The notes under the pieces are model-generated. The model saw only the letters and a program-made list of their open reading frames with translations, was not told where the DNA came from and searched no databases. Below are positions 53,101-64,000 of a stretch of DNA of 64,000 bases, in pieces. Source of the stretch: Oryzias latipes (taxonomy: Eukaryota > Chordata > Actinopteri > Beloniformes > Adrianichthyidae); assembly GCF_002234675.1 (NCBI RefSeq), contig NC_019880.2:16853756-16917755 (forward strand), written 5' to 3'. The position numbers and the translations under genes are program-made. Each line of letters starts with the position of its first letter. The stretch's first letter is position 1.

Positions 53101-55964
53101 TTTGCCAAGTTTTCCGCATTCATCAAGAACTCCAAGCCCGATGCAAATGAAGGTACATTTCTTGTACTCTCTCTTACAGGCAGACATGGGTGAGCATTTT
53201 GTTTTATAGGTGTCACTAACACTTGTTGGAAGTGCTTTCTGGTTGCTATGCAACCTTGGAAGCCCTGCACTGATTGGTGGACCATGGCTTGAATTGGGAA
53301 CATAGCGCTTTTTGTTCTGCAGCCTGGCCCAGTCCTTTGCTCGCTGTCTCACCTGGATCTTTCCAGAAAAAATGTATTTCCTTCTTTTTGTTTGTTTTCA
53401 TGAAACGACAACCCTGTGGATATTATCAGTAAGTCCAGATAACGTCGTGTGTAATACAACAAGACCCGTTCTATGCTATAATTTTTGTCTTGAAAGAATC
53501 TTGGGAATGTTTTTTCTGGAATGACAATGTTGAAATCCTTGAAAGACTTCATATCTGATTGTAGTTGTCTGTTCTCCACCATAAGACAATATTAAACTGA
53601 AAGCTGGATGTGAAAGTCCAGACTGTGTCAACAGTCACAAGTTGAAGCTCATGGGTCAGTGATGATTGCTTTCAAAGGTAACTGGTAAATGTGATATTGA
53701 GTATTATATGTTGACACTTTCTCACAGTTGAAGGGTTTAGTCATGAGTCAAACATGGGTGCAGTAAGATTCAAGGAAAGCTATCACTGCAATAAAATGCA
53801 TTCCTTCTCAGAGGAATGTAGGGGATTGTATTTGACTTCTTCAGTAGCAAGAGGTTATGTTTAACTTTACCTGGTTTAAAGCCTTGTTTCTTATATCAGG
53901 TCATGTTGGTGCAGTCAGTTTGATTGTGGAATGCTGCCCCCGTGTGGCTGATCAGGGTTAACCATGTAAATAAAATTACCCCTGCAGCTCTGGAGCGTGG
54001 GCTCCTGAAGACCCTGCAGAAGCTAGATGAGTATCTCCGCACCCCGCTTCCGGACGAGATCGACCACAACAGTATAGAGGACGTGAAGGTTTCAGGCCGC
54101 AAATTCCTGGACGGAGATGAGATGACCCTGGCCGACTGCAACCTGTTGCCTAAGCTCCACATAGTTAAGGTGAGACAGTTAGATTATAACAAAGTCACAG
54201 CATTTTTACAGGTGCTTTGTTCAATTTATTCTACTTAGTGGACGCCTTTGGTGGAAATGGCAGTTTCTCATTTCTCAGTTTCTGCAGGAACCTTTAGAAT
54301 AGCGACTGTATTTATTTGAGAAGGTATCCCTGTCTTTTTGTGTCGTGATTTTGTCCTAATTTAAGACAAACTTTGGCAGTAGAGAACTGTTGAGGCCAGA
54401 AAAGATTTCTTTTAGTTACTGCAAGTAGAAGGGAAAGTTGTGTAGATGACCAGCAATGTTTTACATGATGCCCTGCATCTTCCACGTTCTTGTGTACTAG
54501 ACGTTCCAGACTCTCCTCATCATGAGATTAGCCTTCATTACCAGCTTGTTCAGCTTCTTTAAATTGCGTATTCCTGCCCCAACAGATAACAGCATTTAAA
54601 AGATTGCTGTCGTCTAAGTTCCAAAATCTCTGCATTGTCTTGCTGCAAACATTACAGAGCCAAAGCTTTCCTAGTAAGTCATACCTTAACTGTGCTTTTT
54701 ACAGCCTCAGTTTCTGTTTGTCGTTGAGTTGAACACAGGATCTGGAGATCTCCATAAAGTCCCAGAGGACAAAGAGACCTTCAGTTCATTTCCTTTAAAA
54801 AAACAACAGTGTTTGTAACATGTTTAAGTTTTTTACTGTGAAATCTCAAAAAATCTGCAATCATCTCGTATTTTGATATTTGAGATACGTTTCTTGTTCC
54901 CAACAGTGACTGATCACTTTCCTTCACCCTGACAGCATAAACTCTCATGAGGTTATTTCTGCACGAGCCAATAGGTTCTTATAGTTAGCAGAAACCCAGA
55001 CAGCAGAATTGTCTCAGCATCTTGTTATAGAATAGTGTTGTCTGGGCGTAGTTGAGCAAAGTAAAAGTCAACAAACATGATGCTCAAAATGTTTGCTCTC
55101 ATGGGAGTGTTCTGCCTGAAGCAGGTGGACGATGGCATCTGCATCGGAGCACTGCAATGGGCTGGTTTCCATGGGTAACCAAAAAAACCAAAAACATTCT
55201 ATGACTGGGGAATAGTTTTCCATTCATTAAACCTCCATTCCCACATATTCCTACATCAGGGATAAATCAGGTCACCACTTCATTGCAGGGCACAAATGAA
55301 ACAGATTAAAAACTCTCAGCTTGGGTGAAGGTGGAATTGTTTTAATGAAAAACAGAACACTAGAATTTGCTTAATTTTATAATTTCTGTGTACATTTTTT
55401 ATAAAAAGTTGAAGACATTATGTTTTTTCATTAAACAGTTTTCCAAATATGTATATTAAATAAAGGTGAAACCTTTTAAAGCAAAGAAAATGAAAGATTT
55501 TCTTATATAAAGGTCGCTTGTATATTTTTTTTTATTTCAAACCCAGACCTGCTAATTAATTTAATGCTGTGTTTTCTTCAGCTTTGAGCAAAAGTTATGT
55601 TTTAAAACCTGCAGAAATGAAATACATTTAATCTGGAGGCACAAACCATGAAATCAAAGGATTCTGTTGTTTCCCTAACATGACTTCAGCTTTGACCTAT
55701 AAATGGAACGTGCGACACCTTTCAGATGCCTTTGGCTGTGTGCTTACTGAGTGCTTCTGGAGTTGGTGTGGATCACAGTTGATTTCTTGATTTCTACAGG
55801 TTGTGGCCAGAAAATACAGAGGCTTCGACATCCCCAAAGAAATGACGGCCATCTGGAAGTACCTTAACAACGCCTACACACGGGAAGAGTTTATCAACAC
55901 CTGCCCCAGTGACAAGGAGATCGAAATCGCTTACGCAGATGTGGCCAAGAGGCTTGTCAAATAA
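35180..55964 (+). CDS. clic4: Chloride intracellular channel protein 4
   Basis: Six coding exons: 35180-35248, 50322-50431, 52492-52617, 53046-53152, 53988-54169, 55800-55964; 252 residues against 253 in human CLIC4. The N-terminal thioredoxin-like domain has the redox motif NCPFSQR with the reactive Cys at residue 34. The adjoining hydrophobic stretch ([12 protein letters not shown]) is the putative membrane segment. The all-alpha GST-like C-terminal domain follows ([40 protein letters not shown]). A basic ARKYR stretch lies where mammalian CLIC4 has its nuclear-localisation signal. Family members shift between soluble and membrane forms and act in vesicle and lumen formation and in TGF-beta/Schnurri-2 signalling. 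Introns are GT-AG except intron 2 (50432-52491), which begins GC. Intron 1 is 15 kb and full of mobile elements. Confidence 0.97.
36544..37100 (+). mobile_element. TTAA-flanked DNA transposon, copy 2 (clic4 intron 1)
   Basis: A 557-bp element between TTAA at 36540-36543 and TTAA at 37101-37104. Termini are AGGCCCACTCCGAT and the complement of AGACAAACTCCAATG. An internal frame from the ATG at 36773 encodes [18 protein letters not shown] and then SEW, related to the relic in copy 1. TTAA duplication fits piggyBac or Kolobok superfamilies; with no transposase, this stays open. Confidence 0.72.
37290..37512 (+). mobile_element. tRNA-derived SINE with perfect 16-bp target duplication
   Basis: A 223-bp insertion flanked by identical copies of GACTGCACTGTAGCAT (37274-37289 and 37513-37528). 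The head has RNA polymerase III promoter boxes: an A-box-like TAGCTCGTGCTGG at 37301 and B box GGTTCGACTCC at 37343-37353. The body contains GAAGGGCATCCGGCGTAAAA and CGCTGTGGCGACCCCTGATG, blocks I know from common teleost SINEs, and it ends in an AAGTGGAAGAAGGA tail. The perfect duplication indicates a fairly recent insertion. Not a functional tRNA gene. Confidence 0.9.
38459..39066. mobile_element. hAT-type element (608 bp) in clic4 intron 1
   Basis: Ends TAGGGCTGCACGATATG and the complement of TAGGCCTGCACAATATAC, flanked by a perfect 8-bp target duplication CCTCTGGG (38451-38458 and 39067-39074). The subterminal GCGATATTG / GCGATAACGATAAATTTGCG blocks recur at both ends. The host element carries a second insertion at 38651-38835. 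Confidence 0.85.
38651..38835. mobile_element. TTAA-type MITE nested in the hAT element
   Basis: A 185-bp element with long inverted repeats of about 39 bp, starting CCCTGGTCCTCAAGAGCC and ending in the complement of CCCTGGTCCTGAAGAGCC. The flanks are CTAA (38647-38650) and TTAA (38836-38839), a TTAA duplication with one change. This suggests a piggyBac-like MITE that inserted into the older hAT copy. Confidence 0.75.
39752..40096 (-). repeat. Dispersed repeat, copy 2 (clic4 intron 1)
   Basis: Reverse-orientation relative of 11368-11710; see that entry for the shared blocks. A further fragment that may belong to the same family lies at about 40660-40750 (GGAGCCAGCAGGTATTTCC). Confidence 0.65.
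42019..43669. mobile_element. 1.65-kb DNA transposon with CAGGGCTCCAGACT termini
   Basis: The left end is CAGGGCTCCAGACTGCGACC and the right end is the complement of CAGGGCTCCAGACTAAC, a 14-bp perfect terminal inverted repeat. The bases GTGTA precede the left end and follow the right end, a possible 5-bp duplication; an 8-bp one is not visible. The interior has a CA-rich stretch, a 14-base G run (42764-42777) and a possible nested hAT end (CAGGGGTCTCAAACTCG, 42535). No intact transposase. Superfamily uncertain. Confidence 0.7.
43925..44475 (-). mobile_element. Tc1-like transposon fragment, reverse orientation
   Basis: The minus strand across 44340-44400 translates to HGGGNIMI followed by L/G, the conserved block of the Tc1 DDE transposase catalytic core. 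The surrounding sequence reads like the usual fish Tc1 body in antisense. Frames are broken and I see no terminal inverted repeats, so limits are approximate. Confidence 0.7.
44486..44770 (+). mobile_element. TTAA-type transposon, copy 3 (truncated)
   Basis: Starts after TTAA at 44482-44485 with AGTCCCTCCAGTCATCTTTT and continues through GTAAAAACATTCCCAGTGG and a TAGTTTCTGCAGCACTGCAG block shared with copy 2 (36.54-36.7 kb). The right end is not present. It directly follows the Tc1 fragment. Confidence 0.6.
48088..48133. repeat. Perfect 20-bp inverted repeat (hairpin)
   Basis: Positions 48088-48107 are the exact reverse complement of 48114-48133, with the 6-base spacer ATTGAG. It lies in clic4 intron 1, 2.2 kb before exon 2, in otherwise single-copy-looking DNA. 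No transposon ends flank it. Confidence 0.9.
49690..50054 (-). mobile_element. TTAA-type transposon, copy 4 (partial, reverse)
   Basis: On the minus strand the right part reads AAAGTCCCAATCTGATTCAA, then CTTTTGATCCATTTTCAAAC and ATTCCCAGTGG, matching the left ends of copies 2 and 3. The stretch near 49765 (AAATGCTGTTTGGAAAAG) is shared with copy 1 near 24.1 kb. It ends only about 270 bp before clic4 exon 2. Confidence 0.55.
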
Positions 55965-57515
55965 GCCCTGGTCCTGACCCTTCACCCCTAACCCCGCTTC
56001 ACTTCCTCTCACTCTGTCGTCCTCAGCGCAGGGACTGATGTGCTTCTTCGTGTGTTCTTTCCTCCGTTGGTTCTCCTCAACTGTTTCATCGTGTTCAAGG
56101 CTGTGAGAGTGCTGGAGCCTATCCTGTCTGTCTTGGGCTCAGACGTGGGATGTGCCCTACAAAGGTCATTTGTTGCTCTACGAGAAAGGAAGTTGGACTA
56201 ACCCTAAACTTCTTCCCTCCGGTTCTATGAAGGTCCCTCGAGTAAAATCGGCAGAGATCCCCCGTATTCATCTTTTCATGGTTAACTGTTTTTGTTCTCA
56301 AAAGTGCGGATGGATGAGTGACAGAAGCCGCCAAACACTCTATCAGAGCTTATCCAGAATGTGCTCCCGCTCAAGTGACCTTCTAGCTGACTCTGCATGC
56401 AGGGAAATGTCACAAGCTGCTTTAAGTTGAAGTTGGATAAAAACTGTAGCGTGGGTAAACTATCACGCGAACACTGAAAAGCTTGTTTTATTTTGTCTTT
56501 TAGCTCATGAAGACACGTAAACAGTGTTGAAGCTCCAGTGTTTCTGGCTCAAATATTTGACAGGGTTATGCAGAAGCTAAAGGTAGTCCAAACCTGAGCA
56601 TCAGTAAGCTTTAGTTTTTTTGTTGAGCTGTTTATTAAAAAAAAAAATCAAAAAACTTTTATTGCAGGTAGAGCTACCTGATATTCAAACTCGATGTCTT
56701 GTAGCCGCAGATGGACTAAAATGAAGTGGTTTAGCTCAGTGAAACTGAAGGAGATTCCTGCAGAACTATGACCTCTCAGGAAGAATTAAACCTGAGTTCC
56801 ATGAAGATATCAAACCATATGTAGCTTGTTTTAGTCATGATGGCCTTTTGTTATCACCACATTGCCAATATTTTCATCTAAAAAAGAGTTTTGTCTCTTT
56901 AATGCTGATTGTAGCTCCACTTCTACATCTTGAACCAAAAAGGGGCTCATTATTCTGGACACTGTGGATTTACTGGCGCTGACTAGTGAAGGTGAACACC
57001 ACATACGTGTTTGAGGGACACGTCCAGGGACCATGAAGTGCAAACAATATTTATGACTATATGAAAACAAAACTGTTTCTAATTTCTCGTTGGTTCATAG
57101 TCTGACCTGAGGTAGCGAATATGTTACTGTAGCTCCAGGAGTGCATTAGTGCAGATCAAACAAAATCTGTCTTCAACATTGGAATCTGATACAAAGGAAC
57201 TGTAAATATTTTTTCTTTCATTGTTCGGATTTTCAGTATGTAAATTTAAAACCAGTCATCTATACTGAGGAGAAAAAAAGAGAGAAAAAATGGGCCACTT
57301 TTTTTTTGCCTGCTTGGATTTGAACTCCAGCTGAAACGATTCCTCTTTGCCTTACTTGTTTTTCTCTGCAGGATGTTTTTTGCAGGACGGATTATTTTAG
57401 TGATCATTTCATGGCAATGTTTGGCATTGTATGAAGATGATGTCCAAGTTAGTTCATGGCTTTTTTTTAACAATAATACTGACTGAATTAAAATAAACTT
57501 CATATCAACACATTC
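55965..57515 (+). other. clic4 3'UTR (inferred)
   Basis: Sequence from the clic4 stop to shortly after AATAAA at 57492-57497 has no competing gene and is a plausible 1.5 kb 3'UTR; mammalian CLIC4 also has a long one. Open frames in it on either strand resemble nothing known. Confidence 0.55.
57492..57497 (+). terminator. Candidate poly(A) signal of clic4
   Basis: AATAAA followed within 40 nt by a T-rich stretch (TTTGTTTTGTTCC), the usual arrangement of a cleavage site with a downstream U/GU-rich element. Confidence 0.6.
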
Positions 57516-59068
57516 TTTGTTTTGTTCCTTTTTTCTCTGCGTTATTGTTTGTTTACACTGAAACATTGTGTTGTGGTGACAGTCGGTTCGGTTTATTATG
57601 GTAGTTCGTTTATAACATGCAACTCAAAGCATTATTTTACCAAGTTCAGTTCATGAAAATCAAGAAAAGTTCAAATAAAAATGACAGATTTATTGAGCTC
57701 ATGACAAGTGAACCCTGCAGATGCTCACTTAACCTTTATTTTCCTGTTTTTGACCACACTAGTAGCACAAACCTAGTATCCCTCAGAGGGCCCCCTGAGG
57801 AACCTCTAGGCTAACCAGTGTATGTTTACAGCTCTCTCACTGCAAGGAATGTCTCATATGAGTGACTGTGGCTTCCACCTCCACCCAAAGAGGCTCTCCT
57901 ACAGTAAACCTTAAGGATGGTTCTCAGCCAAATCCCTGCGGCTCATTGCAGTCAAGGTTTCACAAGAATGAGGGGGGGGGGGGGGGTGCAGACTTTGGAT
58001 CTTCTCCAGATCATTAACGTATTATTGTGTTTCAGCCTCAGACATTTTCCCGACTTACAGAGACGCTCGTAATTCACAGAGGCGTTATCCACCCAGACAT
58101 AGACTGTGTGTGTGAGACTAAAGGAAGAAACAACAAGCTGGCTATCATTCAGACCACACAATCACCACGAGGACTGAGTGTATTAGTGTAATTGGGTAAT
58201 GAAGGGGAGTGTTTTTCAGACATCTTGACTCTGAGTTTGTGCGCACGCTTCCTTTGTTTTTGTCCGATTCAATCTACAGTTGAGGCACATCTGGGAAAAA
58301 CCCAGGAGTCTTTTTATGTGGAGGACTGAGCAGAGCTTTTTGCACCACGAGAGGGCACCAGAGCTCCAGCTTAGATGATCCAGCGCTTTGTTGTTCTTTT
58401 GTGAGGAAATCTCATGAAATGACATTTAGTTTTAGGAAAAAACTTTCACTTTAACAATTAGTTTAACCACTAGTTTTTTTTTTCAGTGCAGAAGTCACTT
58501 CTTGGCTTTGACTCCAACCTTTCGGTGCTCGTTTTATGCAACACCTATTTATACAGCTGACTAAATATTTACCCTGTTCAAGCAGCTTGCTCAAGGGCAC
58601 ATAGTGATATCCCAACTTGGTTTTGAATCTACAAAGTGTAAAAAAGAAACCTTTGAGGTTGGACTCCTCACACTTGAAGTTTGAAGCGTTTTGCTGGTCG
58701 GTACGAGGCTTTGAGCGCCTGTGTTCACACCAAATACAAATTTTCCAGAAAAGGGTGCAAGTAGGAGTGTTACTAGATCTAGGAAAGGAGGTAATACCAG
58801 TCTGATTGACAGGAAATGCATTTCCAGGTAGAAAGTTTCCAGTATAAACTGGAACATTTTGAAGAGCTATTTTAAGAAGGCAAACGATTGTGTTTTAAAC
58901 TGTCCTAAAGAAAGAAACCAAGTAAAACAGGTACGTGACGGAAATGAGGTTAACGTTTCTAGACTGAAAGATCAGTGCAGCTTGTCTTGAAAGCAGAAAA
59001 TGCATAAGGGATACCCATAATAGTAAAAACCAAATCCATTCCTATGAAATGGTTTTTATAATTACTTC

Positions 59069-59155
59069 TATCCATCTTCTAAACCCGGCCAATCCCTTTT
59101 GGGGTCATGGGGTTGCTGGAGCCTATCCCAGCTGCTGTCATGTAATGAAGGGTAA
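59069..59155 (+). mobile_element. L2-like repeat, head fragment
   Basis: Contains ATCCATCTTCTAAACCCGGC, CCCTTTTGGGGTCATGGGG and TTGCTGGAGCCTATCCCAGC, the head of the family at 6711-6935. The match stops after CTGCTGTCATG and resumes at 59984. Confidence 0.6.
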
Positions 59156-59979
59156 TGATAATCATTATATATAACAAATCCTATGTGACTTTTGTGTGTA
59201 CTGTCTGCATTACTGCAAAAATATCCATGATTATGAGTAATGACACTGTCAAGAAGATGGCCTCATCTTCTTATATTTGTGTTAAATTTTCTTTATTTTC
59301 TATGGAAGCCAAGAAAGGCCTGTTTTGCTTTTTTTTCCCCCATTTTCTCCTGATACCGACATATACTATCGTGCTATCACGAAAAAACTTTTTTTTCCCT
59401 CTTGATGACAGACCAAGTCTGAAGTGACACGCAGTCCTTTCAGCCTGTACCTCTCAAGCATTGATCTGTAACCATGGAGACGGCCTTGAGGGCTGGCCTC
59501 CTGCTGCCTTATCTGCTGTTGATTACCTGGATCAGGTGTGTTTAACCAATAGGGAGCTTTAAAGGCAAGTTGGTTGTAAATTCAGTTGGACACCGGCCCT
59601 CGAGGCCTGGATTCTGACACCCAGACCATAATTAAAGCAATCAATTTGAAATTGATCGGTTCTTCTTGTGTTCAACATTTTCCCTGACAAACTGTTTTTT
59701 TTTTTGCTGTGGACTACAGAAAAGTGAAAAAAGTATAGTCTCTGTTATGTTGTTATCACAAAATAACAAATTTTGTTTTCTCGTGATAACATGGTAGTAG
59801 ATAAGATGTTGTTATCACAAGAAAACAGGCAAAGAAAGCAAGGTAGGCCGTAAAACAATTGATTAAAAATCAACGTATTACTCAATTTCTAAAATGGGTT
59901 TGAGATATCTGTGTTTTGTAATTTTTTTATTGTATTATTCTATAATTAATGCTTGCAAAAAATCAATAAATAAATCAAA

Positions 59980-60185
59980 TCAAAGTTGGGTACACACTTC
60001 CACTCTGTTGCAGGGCCACAGACACACACACTCAGATTCCAACAACAAACGTGTTTTTTGACTGTGGGACGAAGCCGGAGCGCTTGGAGAAAACCTACAC
60101 ATGCACAAAGAAAACAAACAAAGTCTACACAGAAAAGACCTAACCAGGAATTGAACCAGGACCATTTCAGAGTGAGGGGGGAATG
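59980..60185 (+). mobile_element. L2-like repeat, tail fragment
   Basis: Continues the same family: GGGTACAC, TTGCAGGGCCACAGACACAC, TTTTTTGACTGTGGGACGAAG, CACATGCACAAAG and GAATTGAACCAGGACC. It is probably the other half of the copy at 59069-59155, with about 830 bp between. Confidence 0.6.
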
Positions 60186-60309
60186 CTAACGGCTAAACAT
60201 CGATAACACAAGTGCAAAAATCCAAAGATTTCTCTTGAATTTTCTATAGAAAAAGTAATAAACTGCAGAAAACAAATACTAGAAACAAGTGAAAAATTCA
60301 TAAAATGTG

Positions 60310-60592
60310 ATAAATTCACTCCCCCCTGACCTCCGCAACACTGACACAATCCCACATTTCAAATCAAAGCTAAAAACTCATCTTTTCCAAATGGCCTATT
60401 CACTTTAACATTAACCTTTTCACGTTTTTATATTTTTTATTTAATTTTGTATTTATTTAAATTGTTGTTGTTGTTTTAAGTGTTTATTGTATTTTATACT
60501 GTATACATGCTGTGCGGCGACCTTGAGTGCCCAGAAAGGCGCCTTATAAATAAAATGTATTATTATTATTATTATTATTATAAGCAATTTTT
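60310..60592 (+). mobile_element. LINE 3' end with (TTA)n tail
   Basis: The segment encodes a LINE ORF2-like C-terminus (FKSKLKTHLF), then a T-rich stretch, CCTTGAGTGCCCAGAAAGGC, GCCTTATAAATAAAATG and a (TTA)n tail at 60558-60582. This arrangement is the usual 3' end of a common fish LINE. The clade is not determinable from so short a piece. Confidence 0.55.
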
Positions 60593-63500
60593 TTTCCAAT
60601 GGTGTAAGAAAATGGTCTTACCAACAAATCTTATTTTGAGTAAAAAATTCTGCTCACTAAAAAAATAACATTTTTTTCTTGAAACAAGGCACTTGTTACT
60701 TAGTTTTCACATTTTGGAAAGCATTTTCAGAAAATGCAAAAACTTTTTCTGTTGTGGTGTTTACATTAGACACACCATAGAGGAGGGGATTCAAAGTGAT
60801 TTGACCTTCAGGGGTCATTTATGACCCAGGTTCTCTCATAAATCCATTTTCTACGCATGTCAGGATCTAGGGCATTTTTGGCCTTCATGGTTTGCCATCC
60901 ATGCTCAACCTCCTGACTCCACTCATTCGGGGCAGCTGATTTATTTAAGCTCCATTCCTTCATCTACAGTCTGCCAGTAAGTTGTGTTCTCTGCCCTTGA
61001 GCAAGCATTGGAATGCCTTTGCATATGAACAATCTGCTCAGAAACAAGATTTTTATTCAAACAAAAGCAGTGATTTTATTCACAATTGTGCACTAAAACA
61101 GGTGACACATCGTGATATTTCATTTAAAGCAGTGAAACTTTTGAATGCATTACACACCAAAAGCAAATGTGCTCAACATGTCAGACTGCCTTGCAGATTA
61201 ATGCAAAGATGCATCCATATGGAACAAATTCAACTGTGAAGATCAACAGTATTAATCAAAATTGCTGCATGAAATCATGGCTGTTTTTAATAATAAAAAA
61301 AAACCTAAAATGCATATATTGACACATTTGCACAGGAACAAACTGAAAGAGATTCCTTTTTGTGTGTGCGCATACTTTTTGATTGCAACACGACGCCAGA
61401 ACAGGAAGCATGCTGACTGACCACACACTGAACCTGAGCAGCAGCTTTTTCCTTCAATGAGCCTCATTAATTCCACCTGTTTTTTCTTTGATTGAACTTT
61501 TCAGAACCTCCCATCAATGATTTGTTGTGCATTTTTGTTTGCTCAATGCAATGAAAGCAAAGGCACCTTTTAATGAGGCAAATTCATTCAGGTCAAAACT
61601 CCAGACTGCTGAGGGGTCCACAGCGTTGCAACAAGGTGAGGTTTTCTTGACTTTAGGTAGTACAAGCTGTCACCCACCCATCAACATGTTGCCTGTGGTT
61701 TTTGGCAGACCGATTGGGTTTGATTTGGCCGGTGGCGGTGGCTCATGTCTGCAGTTACAAAGCACCCTGGCACCCTGAGGAAAACCCTCATATGGGCAAT
61801 TAATGGGCCACACGGATGGAAACCCTGAAACTCTAAACGTGCCTTTATTATATTTGGAGTTCAAATGCAATAAATATCAACAGTGTGACGATTTATCCAT
61901 TGACAAGTGTGTAATAAACGTCTGTTTTACATTTTGGTGGTGAGTTTTAAAGGTTTAATTCACCCAATTTACAAGAGTTTTCAGACTTGTCTTTGGTGAG
62001 ACGACTTTAGAATTACAGCTGCAGTTAAAATAAGAAGAGCAAAATAAAATGTGGTGTATGAATACAAAATAAATGCTTCCATGGAAATCAGGAGCAAAAT
62101 AAAAAGGCATTTAAAAAAAGAAGGAGCAAATTCCTGGAATTTGTTAAATTGCTTCCTTACGGAGAAATGATCCTTTGCTTTTATAAATTTGGAGTTTTCG
62201 TTGATGATTTTGAGGAAGATTTAAGTTGGGAATGATGAACAAACTATCCCTACAGAAAGAACAGAAGTACAGAAAGAAACACAAAAGTTACTTATTTGAG
62301 TTAGAGCAAGTAATTCTCACATTTAATCATCTGCATGGCAAAGTCACCTCATACATTTCTGTCACATTTTTCATTTTCTTCACTCAACTGAGAGCAAATT
62401 CTTTATGTTGTTACAGCTTTGCACCAAACACTGCCACTTATTATTGGTGCACTCAAAGGGTTTGAGGTTTACACACAAATGGCTGTTGTGCAGTTCATTG
62501 TGGCATCCGCTGCCCCATCAACTGCCAGACCACCGACCAACAGCAGCAGCTTATCTGCCGCGCTCCAGCGCCTGCAGTCAGTCAGTCAGGGTTGATTTTG
62601 TGTGCTCACATTGTTTATTTTATTCCTTGTTAAAATGTGGTACTCCGGCTTTCTCTCTCTGGGGCTCGGTGGCTACTGTGGTGGGGCGATAGGGGAATGC
62701 GGCTGCCCCCTTGGGCGGCCCACAAAAAGCTGCCTCCATCTCTCTCCCCTGCTTGCCACTCTCTCCATCTGGATCCTGCAGTCACACCCTGTGGCAGAGC
62801 TGCGGTTAGTTGCAGCTGTCGACTGGTAAAGAGGCACACTGAGGGTTTTAGGATTAAACAAAAGCTGCTGTACATGACAGCGCCGCTAGAGGGCAGTCAA
62901 CCACAGAAATACAGAATAGGGAAAAGTTATTTATTTTTTTTAGTTTTTTTTTCATCTTCTGTACATGGTCAGCACTTTTTTGCAGGAAGCATTTGGTGTG
63001 TGAACCTGAGAGTGGGGGGATGAAGGGAAATGTGGGCTTTAAACTGAGTACTTTCCAGAGAAGGAGGGGGTTTTGAGCTGTTGAAAGACGACTCATGATG
63101 TCAGGCTTTATGCCTCAAGGTGTCTCGAGTCGGCTGTTTAAAGTCATTATAGGACTACAATGGCGGCCTGTTTTATTTGTCTTGACTGTTGGACACATGG
63201 TCATTGTTGTGGAAGCAGACACACCCCAATCCCAGCTCATCATTAGATTCATTTACCTCACAGTTTATGCCGCGCTGTGGCCTTGAAGCCAGAGGTGTTT
63301 GTTTGGTATGTGGCCAATTACTACTTTGTCTTTGAGGTTGTGTGTCTTTGTGATGCACCTTGTCTTTGTTATCCTGTTTTTAAAGGAATCAGGAAATGTT
63401 TCCTGCATGTCGTGGTATTTTCAGGTGTGTGTGTGTGGATGTTACCGACTTCCAGTGTGTGCCTTTTGCCAAAGTGAACTAGCAGGTTTCTTTTTAGTGC

Positions 63501-64000
63501 GCTGCAGCACATCAAAGGGAGAAGAGTTTTTTTTTTTTTTTAAAGTTAAGGCTTTGCCATCTGTCTTCAGCTCTTTGGTTTTCTTTTCATGCCAACCACA
63601 GAGGCTGGGCCTGTTAAAAAGAAACTCCCCAGCATGCTCCGCCCTACCCTGTCGCCATGGCAAAATGACTATTGACTTCTCATGTGCTCCATACTGACTG
63701 TTTTCCTTTTGTCTGCTGTGCAAACCAAGATGTTAAACATTAAAATGCTGAGCGGAGAAGCTCCGAGCAAAAACGGCAGTCATTGTTAATGATTCTATCT
63801 GATCTTTGGCCCCATTTTCTTCAGATTTAAGCCAGATCTTTTTGTACTTGCCTGCAGGCATATAGGATGCTGAGACATGTAGCTTTAACACTGAAGGAGG
63901 AGAGCAGGAGGATGAAGATGGAGTCATATTGATTGCCCTTAGCTGCTCTTTCATAGCCTGTGTTCATGGCTTGTGTTGGCTGAGCCCTCTAGTCTAATGG

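Larger units (their letters stand above)
57516..64000. other. Intergenic region, no gene recognised
   Basis: No exon with a recognisable protein, RNA gene or complete transposon was found in this 6.5 kb. It holds a 15-base G run (57972-57986), split L2-like pieces (59069-59155, 59980-60185), a TTATCAC/GTGATAA-rich patch near 59.75-59.83 kb and a LINE tail (60310-60592). RUNX3 follows CLIC4 in human, but no part of a Runt-domain gene is visible here. Confidence 0.6.

Noticed and set aside
62405-63023. Several overlapping frames on both strands near the right end
   Set aside because: No homology recognised, mutually overlapping, no promoter or splice pattern.
57516-64000. Search for RUNX3 exons expected downstream of CLIC4
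   Set aside because: No Runt-domain motif or other matching exon was found in the window.

Overview
This is vertebrate nuclear DNA, almost certainly from a ray-finned (teleost) fish. The window holds five intron-containing genes whose predicted proteins track their vertebrate orthologues exon by exon. The introns and intergenic DNA are AT-rich and full of fish-type transposon debris: hAT-like and TTAA-inserting DNA elements, a tRNA-derived SINE, Tc1 remnants, and I-clade and L2-like LINE pieces. There is no bacterial-style operon, CRISPR array, rRNA gene or functional tRNA gene. The species cannot be named from the sequence alone; a percomorph such as a medaka relative is a guess.

Layout. 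1-5.1 kb: no gene recognised, but one perfect hairpin. 5.1-5.9 kb (minus): a two-exon FAM167-family gene with a TATA box. 7.6-14.8 kb (plus): mtmr9, ten coding exons, a catalytically dead myotubularin. 15.2-18.6 kb (plus): tdh, mitochondrial L-threonine dehydrogenase, eight coding exons behind a TATA box and a probable untranslated first exon. 19.6-21.2 kb: a 5'-truncated, broken I-clade LINE that ends about 130 bp before the srrm1 start codon. 21.4-34.0 kb (plus): srrm1, 17 coding exons, PWI domain followed by a long RS domain. 35.2-56.0 kb (plus): clic4, six coding exons, with a 15 kb first intron packed with mobile elements and a non-canonical GC-AG second intron. 56-57.5 kb: clic4 3'UTR. 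57.5-64 kb: no gene recognised, only repeat fragments.

The genes are unrelated in function: a small coiled-coil protein, a phosphoinositide pseudophosphatase, a threonine-catabolism enzyme, a splicing coactivator and a redox-sensitive chloride-channel-like protein. What links them is synteny. From memory, FAM167A, MTMR9 and TDH are neighbours on human 8p23.1, while SRRM1 and CLIC4 are neighbours on 1p36.11. Here the two sets lie side by side.

I found no new multi-gene system. The points most worth a second look are: the GC-AG intron in clic4; two perfect 20-21 bp hairpins; a TTAA-flanked transposon family carrying a decayed conserved peptide; several well-delimited insertions with target-site duplications; the LINE beside the srrm1 promoter; unusually long poly(C)/poly(G) tracts; and a shortened C-terminus in Mtmr9. 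Exon limits were derived by hand from reading frame, splice dinucleotides and remembered orthologous proteins. Transcription start sites and UTR limits are inferred.
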